Of a DNA stretch of 64,000 bases, positions 17,662-27,354 are shown in pieces. Position 1 is the stretch's first letter. Every line of letters begins with the position of its first letter. Location of the stretch: contig NZ_JANUCO010000001.1 in assembly GCF_024807225.1 (NCBI RefSeq), forward strand, positions 2,480,001 through 2,544,000. The letters are read 5' to 3'. Source of the DNA: Chryseobacterium ginsenosidimutans (GTDB lineage Bacteria; Bacteroidota; Bacteroidia; Flavobacteriales; Weeksellaceae). The translations under genes and the position numbers were made by a program. The notes below the pieces were generated by a model. That model was not told where the DNA came from and did not search any database. It was given only the letters and a program-made list of their open reading frames with translations.

Positions 17662-18141
17662 TTATTGAAATGCTTTCTCTATAATTAAAGTCTCCTCATA
17701 CATCGCAAACTGACTGATAAGTTGATCTTTAATCGTCATATGCATGGCAAATGGCATCTTAAAATGCTTTCCGGTTTTCTTTACCGTTCTTTCCACAAAT
17801 CCGAAAACGGCTACTTCATTTCCTCGTAATAAGAAAGATTGGGCTTCGAATTTATCCGAACCTTCAACAAAATAAGTGAAGAGGGTTTTGAAAAGTTCTG
17901 CAATTTCTGCTCTCTTGCTACGATGTCCCGTCCACGGCATATATTTAGATTCGAAAATATACCAGTCTACTTTTTCAGCGATTACCGAAGAAATTTTTTC
18001 AGGATCTTTTGTTCCGACATATTCAAAAAACTTTTCTGCGGTTTGTTTGGTTTTGATTTCCTCTTCGGAATAATTTTGTGCCTGTATTTGTGCAGAAAAA
18101 CCAAGAAATAAGAGGATGATAATTAATTGTATCGTTTTCAT
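17662..18141 (-). CDS. Secreted SnoaL/NTF2-like protein
   Basis: This 159-residue protein has a clear signal peptide (MKTIQLIIILLFLGFSAQIQ). The mature part has the cone-shaped NTF2 fold pattern of SnoaL-like proteins: TAEKFFEYVGTKDPEKISSVIAE, VDWYIFES, RAEIAELFKTLFTYFVEGSD and RTVKKTGKHFKMPFAMHMTI. Such proteins bind or isomerise small ligands; catalytic residues vary and cannot be fixed here. It is the first gene of the 18.1-14.9 kb series, directly downstream of repeat copy B, which separates it from the porin gene. Confidence 0.75.
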   Translation of the reverse strand: MKTIQLIIILLFLGFSAQIQAQNYSEEEIKTKQTAEKFFEYVGTKDPEKISSVIAEKVDWYIFESKYMPWTGHRSKRAEIAELFKTLFTYFVEGSDKFEAQSFLLRGNEVAVFGFVERTVKKTGKHFKMPFAMHMTIKDQLISQFAMYEETLIIEKAFQ

Positions 18142-18179
18142 GACCGTTGGGTTTTAGTTTTAATTATTTTTATTGAATT

Positions 18180-18540
18180 AGAGCCTGTTTAAATTTTACA
18201 TTACAAATTTTTGTATTGAAAGACTTGAAGCTTCTTTCAAATGGAATCCTTTATTATTTTTAACGCAAAGATATTTTTACATCCCGCTTTATTTTAGAAA
18301 GCAAAGGCAAATAAAATTTGCTTCGCAAAGCATGAAAACAGTGCTTCATCAAAATCAACTTGTTGATTCATCTTTGCTCACTTACATTAAATTAATAGTG
18401 AATTAAAGCTTTGCGTTTAAAAATCTTTAATTTTTGTTCTTTTATTACCTTTTGTTTTCTCAATAAGTAAAATAATAACACATTACTAATAGCTTTTGCC
18501 TCTTTTGCGGTTAAGTTTTTATTTGTTTAAACAGCTTTAA
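18180..18540. repeat. Nested inverted-repeat element, copy B
   Basis: The left end agagcctgtttaaattt (18180-18196) is identical to copy A. The inner pair taacgcaaag (18261-18270) and ctttgcgtt (18409-18417) is kept, and so are the palindromes around aatcaacttgttgatt. The right end is eroded (gtttaaacagcttt near 18525-18538). It lies 4 bp from the stop codon of the porin gene and takes up the whole gap before the SnoaL gene. Confidence 0.75.
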
Positions 18541-18543
18541 TGT

Positions 18544-19917
18544 TTAAAAATGAAGCTGCATCGTAAGTCCCGTAAAGAATATATTTTTACCCATTCCTGA
18601 AGCTTTTATATAATTTTTAGCCTGAAACCATGTTCCTTCCAATCTGAAATAAAGAAACTGATTCGGTTCCCATATAATTTCGGTTTCAAACTGATTTCCG
18701 ATTTTCTTATCTGTTGTCGTATTTCCGGGATAAATTAATGAGGTGTTCGGCGCATAAATTCCATCGTTGCTGCTGTATCTCCAAAACATATCGTAATCAA
18801 GTACCCAGTCGATGTTTTTCGTAATTTCAAAGCTTAATGAAGGATGAAAATCAATAAGATTTGAAGGTCCGATCACAGAAGCCAATCCAAAATAAGCGCC
18901 TCTCGGAAAAAGGGGATTAAAAGTCTGCAATTTCGAATCGCCTTGTGTTTTATCACCACTTATGACCTCCGTTTTAAAACCTATTTCCGGATGAAATTTT
19001 ACCGAATTAAAACGGTATCCCGCATTAATAGAAGCGGTCCATGCACTGATATTTTTATCTGCAACATCCCCAAACTGATAAACAGCTTCTCCGTCGTAGC
19101 GCCAGTCTCCGGATTTTCCCCAAATTCTTGTTCCCAGCGAATGGCGGATTTCTTTTCCCGTCGCATCATCAAAATTAGCGTTGGCTCTTTTATATCCTAA
19201 ATAATAAACATCAATATTTTTTATAAACGGTACTTTGTTAAATACCAAATAACTGCCCCAAAATTGACGATCCTGATTCGATTGATCGTCAAAAATACCA
19301 TCACGTGCTACAACATAATGTGTATAAAACAAATCTGCGGTCATATTTTCTTTTCCGGTCATCACTTTTACCCCGTCAAAAGACTGTCTGTTGTTCGGGC
19401 CTTCTCTTACAGCCGCCAAACGCTGTGATCCGTAGGAAAGTTCTTGTCTTCCGGCTCTTACAATCAATTTTTTGCCGCCTTCATTAATGATAGTAAAATC
19501 TGCAAAAGCCTGATGCAGATCCAGCGAATTCTGATCTACAGGACTCGGATCGATTCTTCCGTCTGCCAAACTGCTTTGCGCCTGAACAAACGCTCTGAAA
19601 TATTTTCCGGCATGAAAATCTGCATGAAATAAATATCGTGACAATATATAACCGTCACTATCTTGCGGTCCGTCGCCCCAGTTTTCATTGTTAGCATAGA
19701 AATATTGAAATCTTATATCGCCCCCGAAACTTAGATACGTGCTTTTTGACTCATTTAATGGCAAAAATTTCATGGTTTTGTACCAATTATCTTTTGTAGA
19801 ATCTTTTTTAAGAAAACTGTAATCTTCATCATACCGAAGCGACTTAAAAGCCGGATATTCCTGTGCATAATATGATAATGAAATCAATAAAGGCAGTAAT
19901 AACAGTTTATTTTTCAT
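18544..19917 (-). CDS. Outer-membrane porin of the alginate-export family
   Basis: This 457-residue protein has a signal peptide (MKNKLLLLPLLISLSYYAQ) and the alginate-export-type barrel. The family block reads STYLSFGGDIRFQYFYANN, then HADFHAGKYFRAFVQAQSSL, DLHQAFADFTI and IVRAGRQELSYGSQRL. The last residue is aromatic in MQLHF, as needed for barrel insertion. In Bacteroidetes these porins accompany catabolic genes and let organic solutes across the outer membrane. It follows the metallo-hydrolase by 34 bp, in an operon that starts with the amidohydrolase. The solute is unknown; the family name does not imply alginate here. Confidence 0.85.
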   Translation of the reverse strand: MKNKLLLLPLLISLSYYAQEYPAFKSLRYDEDYSFLKKDSTKDNWYKTMKFLPLNESKSTYLSFGGDIRFQYFYANNENWGDGPQDSDGYILSRYLFHADFHAGKYFRAFVQAQSSLADGRIDPSPVDQNSLDLHQAFADFTIINEGGKKLIVRAGRQELSYGSQRLAAVREGPNNRQSFDGVKVMTGKENMTADLFYTHYVVARDGIFDDQSNQDRQFWGSYLVFNKVPFIKNIDVYYLGYKRANANFDDATGKEIRHSLGTRIWGKSGDWRYDGEAVYQFGDVADKNISAWTASINAGYRFNSVKFHPEIGFKTEVISGDKTQGDSKLQTFNPLFPRGAYFGLASVIGPSNLIDFHPSLSFEITKNIDWVLDYDMFWRYSSNDGIYAPNTSLIYPGNTTTDKKIGNQFETEIIWEPNQFLYFRLEGTWFQAKNYIKASGMGKNIFFTGLTMQLHF

Positions 19918-19951
19918 GATCGTTTTTTTAATAATTACCTATTACAGATAC

Positions 19952-20960
19952 CTACTTGCTCTCATTTTGTTTAATGTCTTTATAGGCATTCGGAATATTA
20001 AAATTGAAATGCAGCCAGTTGAAAAGTTCATATCCTTTATCAAATTCTTTCATCGTTACAGCCGCTTTTGTTTGTTCCAAAGTGAGTCCTTTTTTTACGG
20101 CATTTTCTACATTAGTCTGCAAAGCTGTCACGTAATCAATGGTATATTTAATTCCTGCTTTGTTGGTAATTCTGCCGTGTCCGGGAACTACAATGTCTTT
20201 ATCAGAAATCATGTTATAGATTTTGTTGAGGTTTTTTACGGGTTCTAAAAAATAACCGTCAAACAACCACGGAATAGCCGGACTTTCAGCAATAAAAGGA
20301 TTTCCTGCCCACAAAACATTTCCCGAAGGCGATTTCAGATAGACAAAAAGATCGGCTGGAGATTGTGCAGTTTCCAACATTAATGACCTCCACGATATTT
20401 CCTTTTCCCATGTCAATTTTCATGGTCTGATTAATGGCAATCGTAAGATCTGCAGGACGATACACGCTTTCTTCTATTCCGCGTCCTTTGCCGAAAAGAG
20501 CGATCATAAACTGTTTGATATTATCGTAATTTTTAGCAAGATTTTCTTTGCAGAATTCATTCTGAATCACAATAGTTTCTTTCGGTAGCAAATAATTTCC
20601 AAAACAATGATCGCCGTGATCGCTTGTATTGATCGCATAAACAATAGGTTTTGGGGTGACAGATCGTATCAGTTTGTAAAGTTGATCGTACAATCCTTTG
20701 CTCAACATCGTTTCGATCAGTAAAACACCTTTATCCCCCACAATAAATCCGGCAGAAGTTGCCTGTGGAATTCCTTTTGTGGTTTCGGTTTCAGTTGTAT
20801 TGGGTGAAACGGCGTAGACATTTTCTGAGATTTTATGCAATTTTAAAGTGACTTTATTGGCATCCCAAATCGGTACGTGATCGGGCATCGCAAACTGTGC
20901 GTAAGTTGTATTGCCGAAAAAAAACAAGATCAGTAGTAAAATTATATTTTGAGTTTTCAT
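19952..20960 (-). pseudogene. Exported MBL-fold metallo-hydrolase, frameshifted, atypical metal motif
   Basis: The start is ATG 20960 (signal peptide MKTQNIILLLILFFFGNTTY), 25 bp after the amidohydrolase stop. The metal motif reads NTSDHGDHCFGN; the usual first histidine of H-x-H-x-D-H is Ser, while the second His, Asp and last His remain. A later ligand is seen in VVPGHGRI. The N-terminal frame ends at 20286, and the C-terminal frame opens from about 20416. Removing one base from GTTTC at 20370-20374 restores INVGTAQSPADLFVYLKS and a 335-residue protein. It lies between amidohydrolase and porin genes in one probable operon. Confidence 0.87.
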
Positions 20961-20985
20961 AAGGTATTTATTTTTGAATTTCTTC

Positions 20986-22755
20986 TTATTTTTTTGGAAT
21001 ATAACCGCCAAAGTATTTTACAGGCGACCATTCCGGAATTACAGGATCTATGGCTGGATCGAGTGATTTAAAATCTCTTGCGCCGTAAACAACTTTCCCA
21101 TTCACAACCGTTAAATCAGATTCGATATTTCGGACTTTATCATTAGGAAGAGTGAAATAATCTTCCGATAAAATGGAGAAATCGGCATACATTCCTTTTA
21201 TTAATTTGCCTTTGTCTTTTTCTTCACCAGAAAACCAAGCGCTTCCTGAAGTGTACAATTGAAGAGCTGTAAACTTATCCAAAATCTGATCTTTTGGCCA
21301 GAACTGCATTCCGCCTAATGTTTTTCCTGTAATCAGCCAGTGCATTGCCATCCACGGATTATAGGTGGAAATTCTGGTTGCATCGGTTCCCATTCCGACA
21401 GGAATTCCCATTTCCAGCATTTTTTTAATAGGAGGGAGCTGAGTTTTTGGCGCGCCATACATTTTTTCATACAATTCTCCCTGAAAATACATTCTGAATT
21501 GAACCGCAATTCCACCATTCAGAGCTTTTACTCTTTCTAATTCTTGAGGTGTAATGGTTTCGGCATGATCGAAAAACCATCGTAACCCATTAAATGGAAT
21601 TTCTTTATTTACTTTTTCAAAAACATTCAGCATTCGGTCAATCGATTCGCCGTAAGTCGCATGAAGTCTGAACGGCCATCTGTTTTTAACAAGAAGTCTG
21701 ATAATGGGTTCTAAATCTTTTTCCATATCATCGGAAAGAACAATTCTTGGCTCTAAAAAATTTTCAAAATCCGCAGCGGAAGCCACGATATTTTCTCCTG
21801 CGCCTTCTTCGGTATAACCATTCGCGACCAAAAGATTGTCATTTTTATTGATCACTGTTTCGGCAACCCATTTTTCGTAATCCTGAAGCTCTTTTCCTTT
21901 TTGTTGCGCAAATAAATAATAGGAAATTCTAAGATTCAGCTTCCCTTGTTTTGCCAATTCCATTGAAGTTGTATAATCTGCAGGGAAATTTTGAGAACCT
22001 CCTGCAGCATCAATCACAGAAGTCAATCCAAATCGATTGAGTTCACGATTAAACTGAAGCGAACTGTTAATTCTTTCTTCAGGAGTCAATTTTGTAGTTA
22101 ATCCTAAAGTCGTATAAATGGCTTTCGGAGTTTCTTTCGCAAACATTAATCCGGTTAAATTTCCGTTTTTATCCTGCTCAAGAACACTACCTTCATAATG
22201 TGTGTCTTTGGTATAGCCCAAAACTTCGATTCCTTTTTTGTTTAAAAAAGCTTTACCATATAAATAGGTGATGAAAACAGGTTTGTCGGGAACTGCTGCA
22301 TTTATTTCGGCGATTGTCGGTTGTCTTTTTTCCTCAAATCCGAATTCATTCCAGCCACCGATCACTTTAATCCAGACTCCTTTCGGCGTTCTTGCTGCCT
22401 GTTCTTTCAGCATTTCCATGGCTTTTTTTAAGGTTTTTACACCGTCCCAACGCAATTCGGAATTATAATTTAAGCCTTCACGAATCACATGAATATGACT
22501 GTCATTTAACCCAGGAACAACCGTTTTTCCTTTAGCATCAATGACTTTGGTTGTTGCAGTTTTATAAGTGTTTAAAATATTTTTTGAGGTTCCTGTTGCC
22601 AGAATAATTCCGTCTTTTGTGGCAATCGCCTGAACAAATTCGTCTGATTTTTGCATCGTTGCAATTTTTCCGTTGAAAACAATCAGATCTGCTTTTTCCT
22701 GAGACTGTATCAGCAGACCAAAGAAAAATAGTAGGAGTAGAGATATTCGTTTCAT
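20986..22755 (-). CDS. Secreted amidohydrolase, YtcJ-like (Amidohydro_3)
   Basis: This 589-residue protein has a signal peptide (MKRISLLLLFFFGLLIQSQ). The amidohydrolase beta-sandwich opens with DLIVFNGKIATM and KVIDAKGKTVVPGLNDSHIH, where the HxH metal pair lies. Later come the metal His in FRLHATYGES, the FFDHAE motif and GTDATRIS with the catalytic Asp, then TVVNGKVVYG at the end. YtcJ relatives include N-substituted formamide deformylases. It is probably first in the amidohydrolase/metallo-hydrolase/porin operon. An export signal is common in the Bacteroidetes versions and implies a periplasmic substrate. Confidence 0.9.
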   Translation of the reverse strand: MKRISLLLLFFFGLLIQSQEKADLIVFNGKIATMQKSDEFVQAIATKDGIILATGTSKNILNTYKTATTKVIDAKGKTVVPGLNDSHIHVIREGLNYNSELRWDGVKTLKKAMEMLKEQAARTPKGVWIKVIGGWNEFGFEEKRQPTIAEINAAVPDKPVFITYLYGKAFLNKKGIEVLGYTKDTHYEGSVLEQDKNGNLTGLMFAKETPKAIYTTLGLTTKLTPEERINSSLQFNRELNRFGLTSVIDAAGGSQNFPADYTTSMELAKQGKLNLRISYYLFAQQKGKELQDYEKWVAETVINKNDNLLVANGYTEEGAGENIVASAADFENFLEPRIVLSDDMEKDLEPIIRLLVKNRWPFRLHATYGESIDRMLNVFEKVNKEIPFNGLRWFFDHAETITPQELERVKALNGGIAVQFRMYFQGELYEKMYGAPKTQLPPIKKMLEMGIPVGMGTDATRISTYNPWMAMHWLITGKTLGGMQFWPKDQILDKFTALQLYTSGSAWFSGEEKDKGKLIKGMYADFSILSEDYFTLPNDKVRNIESDLTVVNGKVVYGARDFKSLDPAIDPVIPEWSPVKYFGGYIPKK

Positions 22756-22872
22756 TTTTTTAGGTTTAACTGGTCTGTTTCTTTAAAGTTTTATTAAAGA
22801 ATAAGAGAAGGTTTTTGTTGGGATCGCAAAGACGCAAATTTTTACTATTATTGAGCTTTTAAGGAGTTAGAA

Positions 22873-22994
22873 CACTTCGACAGGCTCCATGTGACAAAAG
22901 ATTTTCAGCTATTTTTTCGGGGCAAAATTTTAGCATACATACAATCTTTTGCTTTAAAAACAGTTTTAATAATTTACGCTTTGCGATTTCCAAC
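22873..22994. repeat. Dispersed intergenic repeat (also at 37085-37213)
   Basis: Blocks acttcga.aggctccatgtgac, aaaagattttcagc and ctttgcgatttccaac recur in the same order and spacing at 37085-37213. Both copies lie just past the stop codon of a minus-strand gene (23031 and 37230). No open frame. The rest of 22756-23030 shows nothing else. Confidence 0.6.
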
Positions 22995-23030
22995 GGTAAA
23001 AGGGGAGTGAATAATTTTTATATCGGGATC

Positions 23031-24041
23031 TTATTTTGCAAGGAAAAATGCCAATAAATCTTTTTGAACCTGAGGTGTATTTTCCTGAACCAACCAGTGA
23101 CCGGAACCTGCAATTTTAGCCTCTGTTACATTTTCAGCCACCAATTTTGAATGGTCTTTAAGGAATGCTGCTGCAAAATATTCTCCGCCCATTGCCAGTA
23201 AAGGCATTTTAAGTTTTGTTTTTGCGAAAACCAGATTGTCTTTCCCGTCCTGTGGGAAATTTCCGAACCATTTGAAGCTTGATTTTGCAGCGTCTTTAAC
23301 GGCATAAGCTCTTACGAATTCAGCTGTTTCTTCTGGTGTGAAAGGATCTTTTACGTGTCCTACCATTGGCCAGAAATTAGTTAAAAATTCTTTTTCTTTT
23401 CCTTTAACGATGTCTCCTGAAGCCGGCCATGCAAAAAATCCGAACCACCAAGCCGAAGCCGAAACTTTAGACCAAACGGGTTCTATACCCGGAAGTAAAG
23501 CATCCATTAAAGCTACTTTTTTTACTTCGGTTCCGTATTGTGCGGCGTACGCGTAAGCAACCATCAATCCGATGTCGTGTCCCGCAAGATTGATATTGTT
23601 GTAGCCTAATTTTTTTACCAATTCATGAATGTCTTTTGCCATGTTTTTCTTGTCGTAACCTCCTTCTGGTTTGTCAGATTCACCAACACCTCTTAAATCC
23701 GGTGCGATCACGGTGAAATGTTTTGAAAGCTCAGGAAGCAAACGATTCCACATATACCAGTTTTGCCCAAAACCGTGGATCAATACAAGAGGTTCGCCTT
23801 GTCCTCCGATTACATAATGGATATTTACACCATTAACTAAAGCCGTCTGATGTTTGAAATTTGCAGGCGGATCTGCCGGTTTTGTTTCAGATCCTACAAC
23901 AGGCTGTTCCGTTGACTGGGCGTCAGATTTTGCAGGTTCTCCTTTTTTATCACATGCAGTCAGCATTAAAAATACCATTGCGAATAGGCTTACGAAAAGC
24001 ATTCTGCTTTTTTGCCCGATTTTTTTTGAAATTGATTTCAT
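23031..24041 (-). CDS. Lipoprotein alpha/beta hydrolase, epoxide-hydrolase or dehalogenase type
   Basis: This 336-residue protein begins with a lipoprotein signal ending in LMLTAC (lipobox), a charged linker (residues 30-60), then the hydrolase: VNIHYVIGGQGEPLVLIHGF, FTVIAPDLRGVGES, INLAGHDIGLMVAYAYA and SGHWLVQENTPQV. The nucleophile is Asp in GHDIG, which is the mark of epoxide hydrolases and haloalkane or fluoroacetate dehalogenases rather than esterases. A catalytic His is present. The protein is therefore anchored on the periplasmic or outer face. It follows another alpha/beta hydrolase by 31 bp, in one transcript reading away from the two-component genes. Confidence 0.85.
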   Translation of the reverse strand: MKSISKKIGQKSRMLFVSLFAMVFLMLTACDKKGEPAKSDAQSTEQPVVGSETKPADPPANFKHQTALVNGVNIHYVIGGQGEPLVLIHGFGQNWYMWNRLLPELSKHFTVIAPDLRGVGESDKPEGGYDKKNMAKDIHELVKKLGYNNINLAGHDIGLMVAYAYAAQYGTEVKKVALMDALLPGIEPVWSKVSASAWWFGFFAWPASGDIVKGKEKEFLTNFWPMVGHVKDPFTPEETAEFVRAYAVKDAAKSSFKWFGNFPQDGKDNLVFAKTKLKMPLLAMGGEYFAAAFLKDHSKLVAENVTEAKIAGSGHWLVQENTPQVQKDLLAFFLAK

Positions 24042-24072
24042 AATTATTAATTTAAATATGTTATTGATTATA

Positions 24073-24861
24073 TTAATTTTTCTGTTTTTGAAGCCATTCT
24101 AAAATGTAAACTGCGATTTCCTGCCATCCCGGCTGTCCTAAAACGAAGTGGTTTCTGCCGGGGAAAACTTTATAGTCGGTTACCGAATTTTTATCGGTGT
24201 ATTTTTTATAGTTATCATGATTCAACTGAGACGGAATGGTATGGTCATTATCACCTGCAATCAATAATATCGGATTGTGCGGCGTAGTAAAATCTACTTT
24301 CGCAGCTGCCGTTATCGTGTCGCGAACAACAAGCTTGGATTCCGGAATTGCGAGTTGTTGATAGCCTTTTTCCTGCCACTCAACAGGGAGTCCATTCGCA
24401 AACGCATATTGCCACTGTGAAAAACTCATGAGAAACGTTTTCTTAGTCGAGGTAAAAAATCCGAGCGGTCCCCAACCAGCTTTAAAAAAAGAAAACTTAA
24501 AGGTCATGATCCCTTGCGGAGGAACAGAATGAATGGCAACAATGGCAGAAGCCAGTCCTTTTTGATTTAAGATTTGGGCAATAAGACCACCAATTGAATG
24601 ACCGATGATAATGGGTTTTTCAGGCATCGATATTGCAATTTTTTCGTAATGTTCAATGAGCTGTGTTAGTCGGATAGAAGCCACTTCCGGATCTGGATGT
24701 CTTTTTCGGAGCACTTCGGGTGAAGCATCTTTAAAAGGCCAAGCCGGAGCAATGGTTTTGTATCCTTTATTGTCAAAAAAATCTCCCCATTCGTTCCAAC
24801 AGTCGTTGCTGACGAACGCTCCGGTTATAAAAAGGATTGTTTTTCGGTTATCAGTTTGCAT
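24073..24861 (-). CDS. Cytoplasmic alpha/beta hydrolase
   Basis: This 262-residue protein has no signal peptide. Visible motifs are TILFITGAFVSNDCW (oxyanion region), KPIIIGHSIGGLIAQIL (nucleophile Ser), LLIAGDNDHTIP (acid Asp) and FPGRNHFVLGQPGW (catalytic His). The family covers esterases, lipases and C-C hydrolases; the sequence is of the general Hydrolase_4/AB_hydrolase_6 type and no substrate can be named. It is the first gene of the divergent pair facing the histidine kinase, with 234 bp between the starts. That gap has inverted repeats ttcgt.acgaa (24976-24991) and cgaaaa.ttttcg (24987-25009). Confidence 0.83.
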   Translation of the reverse strand: MQTDNRKTILFITGAFVSNDCWNEWGDFFDNKGYKTIAPAWPFKDASPEVLRKRHPDPEVASIRLTQLIEHYEKIAISMPEKPIIIGHSIGGLIAQILNQKGLASAIVAIHSVPPQGIMTFKFSFFKAGWGPLGFFTSTKKTFLMSFSQWQYAFANGLPVEWQEKGYQQLAIPESKLVVRDTITAAAKVDFTTPHNPILLIAGDNDHTIPSQLNHDNYKKYTDKNSVTDYKVFPGRNHFVLGQPGWQEIAVYILEWLQKQKN

Positions 24862-25095
24862 ATTTGAGTGATTAGGTTGTTATGGATGATAACAGACAAA
24901 AATCGGGCGTAGTTTTTAATTCATTAATAATCAATTATTTGTATTAAATTCATAATATTTTAGCCAACTATATTTCGTCGTAAAACGAAAAAAAGTAATT
25001 GGTTTTCGTTGTATAAAAAATGTAATTTTTTTCTGATCAACAGATGTGTTGCAGAGGATTAAATCGTAAATTAGTCTAATATTTTACCCCTGAAT

Positions 25096-27348
25096 ATGGT
25101 ACCTCAAAAACTAATACGACCATGCTTCTATGTAAGCAGATATATCCTTACGTATATTTTCGTTTTGGCTCCGTTATTTGTGGGTGCGCAAAGTATTTTT
25201 AAGACCAATGAAGAGGCTTTTTCTGCAGAGCGACGTTTGAAATCAGATGAAGATGATAAAGATAAAGTCGATTTGTTTTTGTCTTTAAGCAATTACTATT
25301 ATGAAAGAGATAAATACAATATTGAGCCGGTTTCAAAATCAATAGTATACGCAAAACAAGCTTTTACATTAAGCAAAACACTTAAATATACAAAAGGTAT
25401 AGGTGCATCTTATCTGATACTTTCTATGCTCGAACAGCATGATAATCATTTCAATAAAAGCTATTCATACGCGTCTGCTGCGATAAATATTCTGGATGGC
25501 AGTGAAGAATATGATCTGCTCGGAGAATCCTGGGTGATGATTTGGTCCAGCAAAACGCTGATGGGAATGAAGTATGAAGACCGTATTTTTTACCTGAAAA
25601 AAGCTGCTGAATATTTTGCGAAATCAAACAATAAAAGACGTCTGGGAGATTGTTATAAGGAAATGGGTGACATTTATCTTTTAATGGGAAACGGAAAGGA
25701 AGCATTAAACTGTTTAAAAAAAGCGTTACCCTTTTACCAGCAATCACATTATAAAAAATTAGATGGCATCTATGATCTTCTGGGAGCTACCTATATGTTT
25801 TTGGGAGATTACAAGGAAGGATTGAAGTATGGGTTTCTTGCTCTTGATACCGCTGAAAAAATAGGTGACAAAAAGACATTTTTATGTACAATTTACAATA
25901 GAATTGGCTTGGCTTATGAAGAAATGAATGATTATCAAAATGCATTACAGTATTACGAAAAATCATTAAAAGTGGCTGAAGATTTTAATAATATTAAAGA
26001 CATTCGAGCTATCGTAGGTAATATTTCCCGTGCGTTGCTTAAAAATGGAGAGTATAACAAGGCTTTAACATTAATAACAGATATAAAAAAGGAATATCCG
26101 AAAATCGATACGACGAATTCCTTTAAGCTCGATTGTACATTAATCAGGATTTATGTTCATAAAAAGCAGTATGGAAAGGCGTTGCCGTACCAAACGAAAA
26201 TAATTTCGAAGATTGAGGAAGTTCATGATTATGATATTTTGGTTTTTATTTATACGACTTTAATTGATTTAAATCTTGCTTTAAAAGACTATGAAAAGGC
26301 GGTTTATTATAATAAATTGCACCTGAATGTCTGCAAAAAACTCAATAAAGACAGTTATTATGCCGATTATAACCTTTGGGAATTTAAAATTGATTCAGCG
26401 AAAGGCTATCTAAAACCTGCATTGATGCATTATAAGGAATATGTGAGGTTTAATAAAAGATATTTTGACGAAAAAAAATCAAATGAAATCAATAAGCTGA
26501 ATGTACTCTACGAAACCGAAAAAAAAGACAAATACATTACCAACCTAAAAAGCGAATCTATCATCCAGAATGGCAACCTTGAGAAAGCCTCTTTGATCCG
26601 GAATATCATGTTTGCAGGGTTTGTGATTCTTTTGGCTTCTATTTATTTTCTGTACAGAGCGTATCAGTCAAAGCAAAAAAATAATCTTATTCTTAAAGAA
26701 CAGCAAGATCAAATCAGACAAAGTAATATTTCGTTAAAAAATGCCATTCATGAGAAGGAGTGGCTGTTGCGAGAGATTCATCACCGGGTAAAAAATAATC
26801 TGCACATGGTGGTAGGATTATTGGCAAGTCAAAACGAATATTTACAGGGTCATGAAGCGATTGATGCCAATTTGGAGAGCCAGAGAAGGGTAGAATCGAT
26901 GTCGATGATTCATGATAAATTGTATCAGTCGGAAAACCTTTCGATGATCGATATGCCGTCGTATATTCTGGATCTTACGTATTATTTATCCGATTCATTC
27001 GATGTGAGAAAGCAAATCAGATTTTCGCTTGATATTGAAAAGGTCGATTTTCCGTTGTCACATTCTGTTCCTATTGGTTTAATTTTAAATGAAGCCGTTA
27101 CCAATTCCATAAAATATGCTTTTCCCGAAAACAGACAAGGTGTTGTGACGATCATTTTGAAGAAAGAAGAAGAACGGTTTCATCTGACGGTTTGGGACGA
27201 CGGAATAGGAATTCCCGAAACAATTAGCCCTGAAAACAGCAAATCTTTAGGCTTAAAACTAATGAAAGGACTGAGCGAAGATATTCTGGCGGATTTTAAA
27301 ATCTGCAATGAATCGGGAACAAAAATCGAATTAATTTTTACAATTTAA
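25096..27348 (+). CDS. TPR-type sensor histidine kinase (HisKA_2)
   Basis: This 750-residue membrane kinase has a signal anchor at residues 11-32, then about ten tetratricopeptide helices pairs (for example NGKEALNCLKKALPFYQQ, YQNALQYYEKSLKVAEDF) forming a periplasmic sensor to about residue 480. A transmembrane segment follows (NIMFAGFVILLASIYFLY, near 510-528), then a coiled coil. The HisKA_2 dimerisation helix is REIHHRVKNNLHMV with phosphoacceptor His562. The ATPase domain holds LILNEAVTNSIKYAF (N box), VWDDGIGIPE (G1) and KSLGLKLMKGL. TPR kinases of this type pair with the gene right behind, 6 bp downstream. The signal is unknown. Confidence 0.9.
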   Translation: MVPQKLIRPCFYVSRYILTYIFVLAPLFVGAQSIFKTNEEAFSAERRLKSDEDDKDKVDLFLSLSNYYYERDKYNIEPVSKSIVYAKQAFTLSKTLKYTKGIGASYLILSMLEQHDNHFNKSYSYASAAINILDGSEEYDLLGESWVMIWSSKTLMGMKYEDRIFYLKKAAEYFAKSNNKRRLGDCYKEMGDIYLLMGNGKEALNCLKKALPFYQQSHYKKLDGIYDLLGATYMFLGDYKEGLKYGFLALDTAEKIGDKKTFLCTIYNRIGLAYEEMNDYQNALQYYEKSLKVAEDFNNIKDIRAIVGNISRALLKNGEYNKALTLITDIKKEYPKIDTTNSFKLDCTLIRIYVHKKQYGKALPYQTKIISKIEEVHDYDILVFIYTTLIDLNLALKDYEKAVYYNKLHLNVCKKLNKDSYYADYNLWEFKIDSAKGYLKPALMHYKEYVRFNKRYFDEKKSNEINKLNVLYETEKKDKYITNLKSESIIQNGNLEKASLIRNIMFAGFVILLASIYFLYRAYQSKQKNNLILKEQQDQIRQSNISLKNAIHEKEWLLREIHHRVKNNLHMVVGLLASQNEYLQGHEAIDANLESQRRVESMSMIHDKLYQSENLSMIDMPSYILDLTYYLSDSFDVRKQIRFSLDIEKVDFPLSHSVPIGLILNEAVTNSIKYAFPENRQGVVTIILKKEEERFHLTVWDDGIGIPETISPENSKSLGLKLMKGLSEDILADFKICNESGTKIELIFTI

Positions 27349-27354
27349 AAAAAA

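Noticed and set aside
22979..22994. GG-N10-GC spacing on the minus strand as a sigma-54 promoter for the amidohydrolase operon
   Set aside because: Only the GG and GC match; it lies downstream of the operon start region of the wrong gene and inside a dispersed repeat that recurs at 37085-37213.
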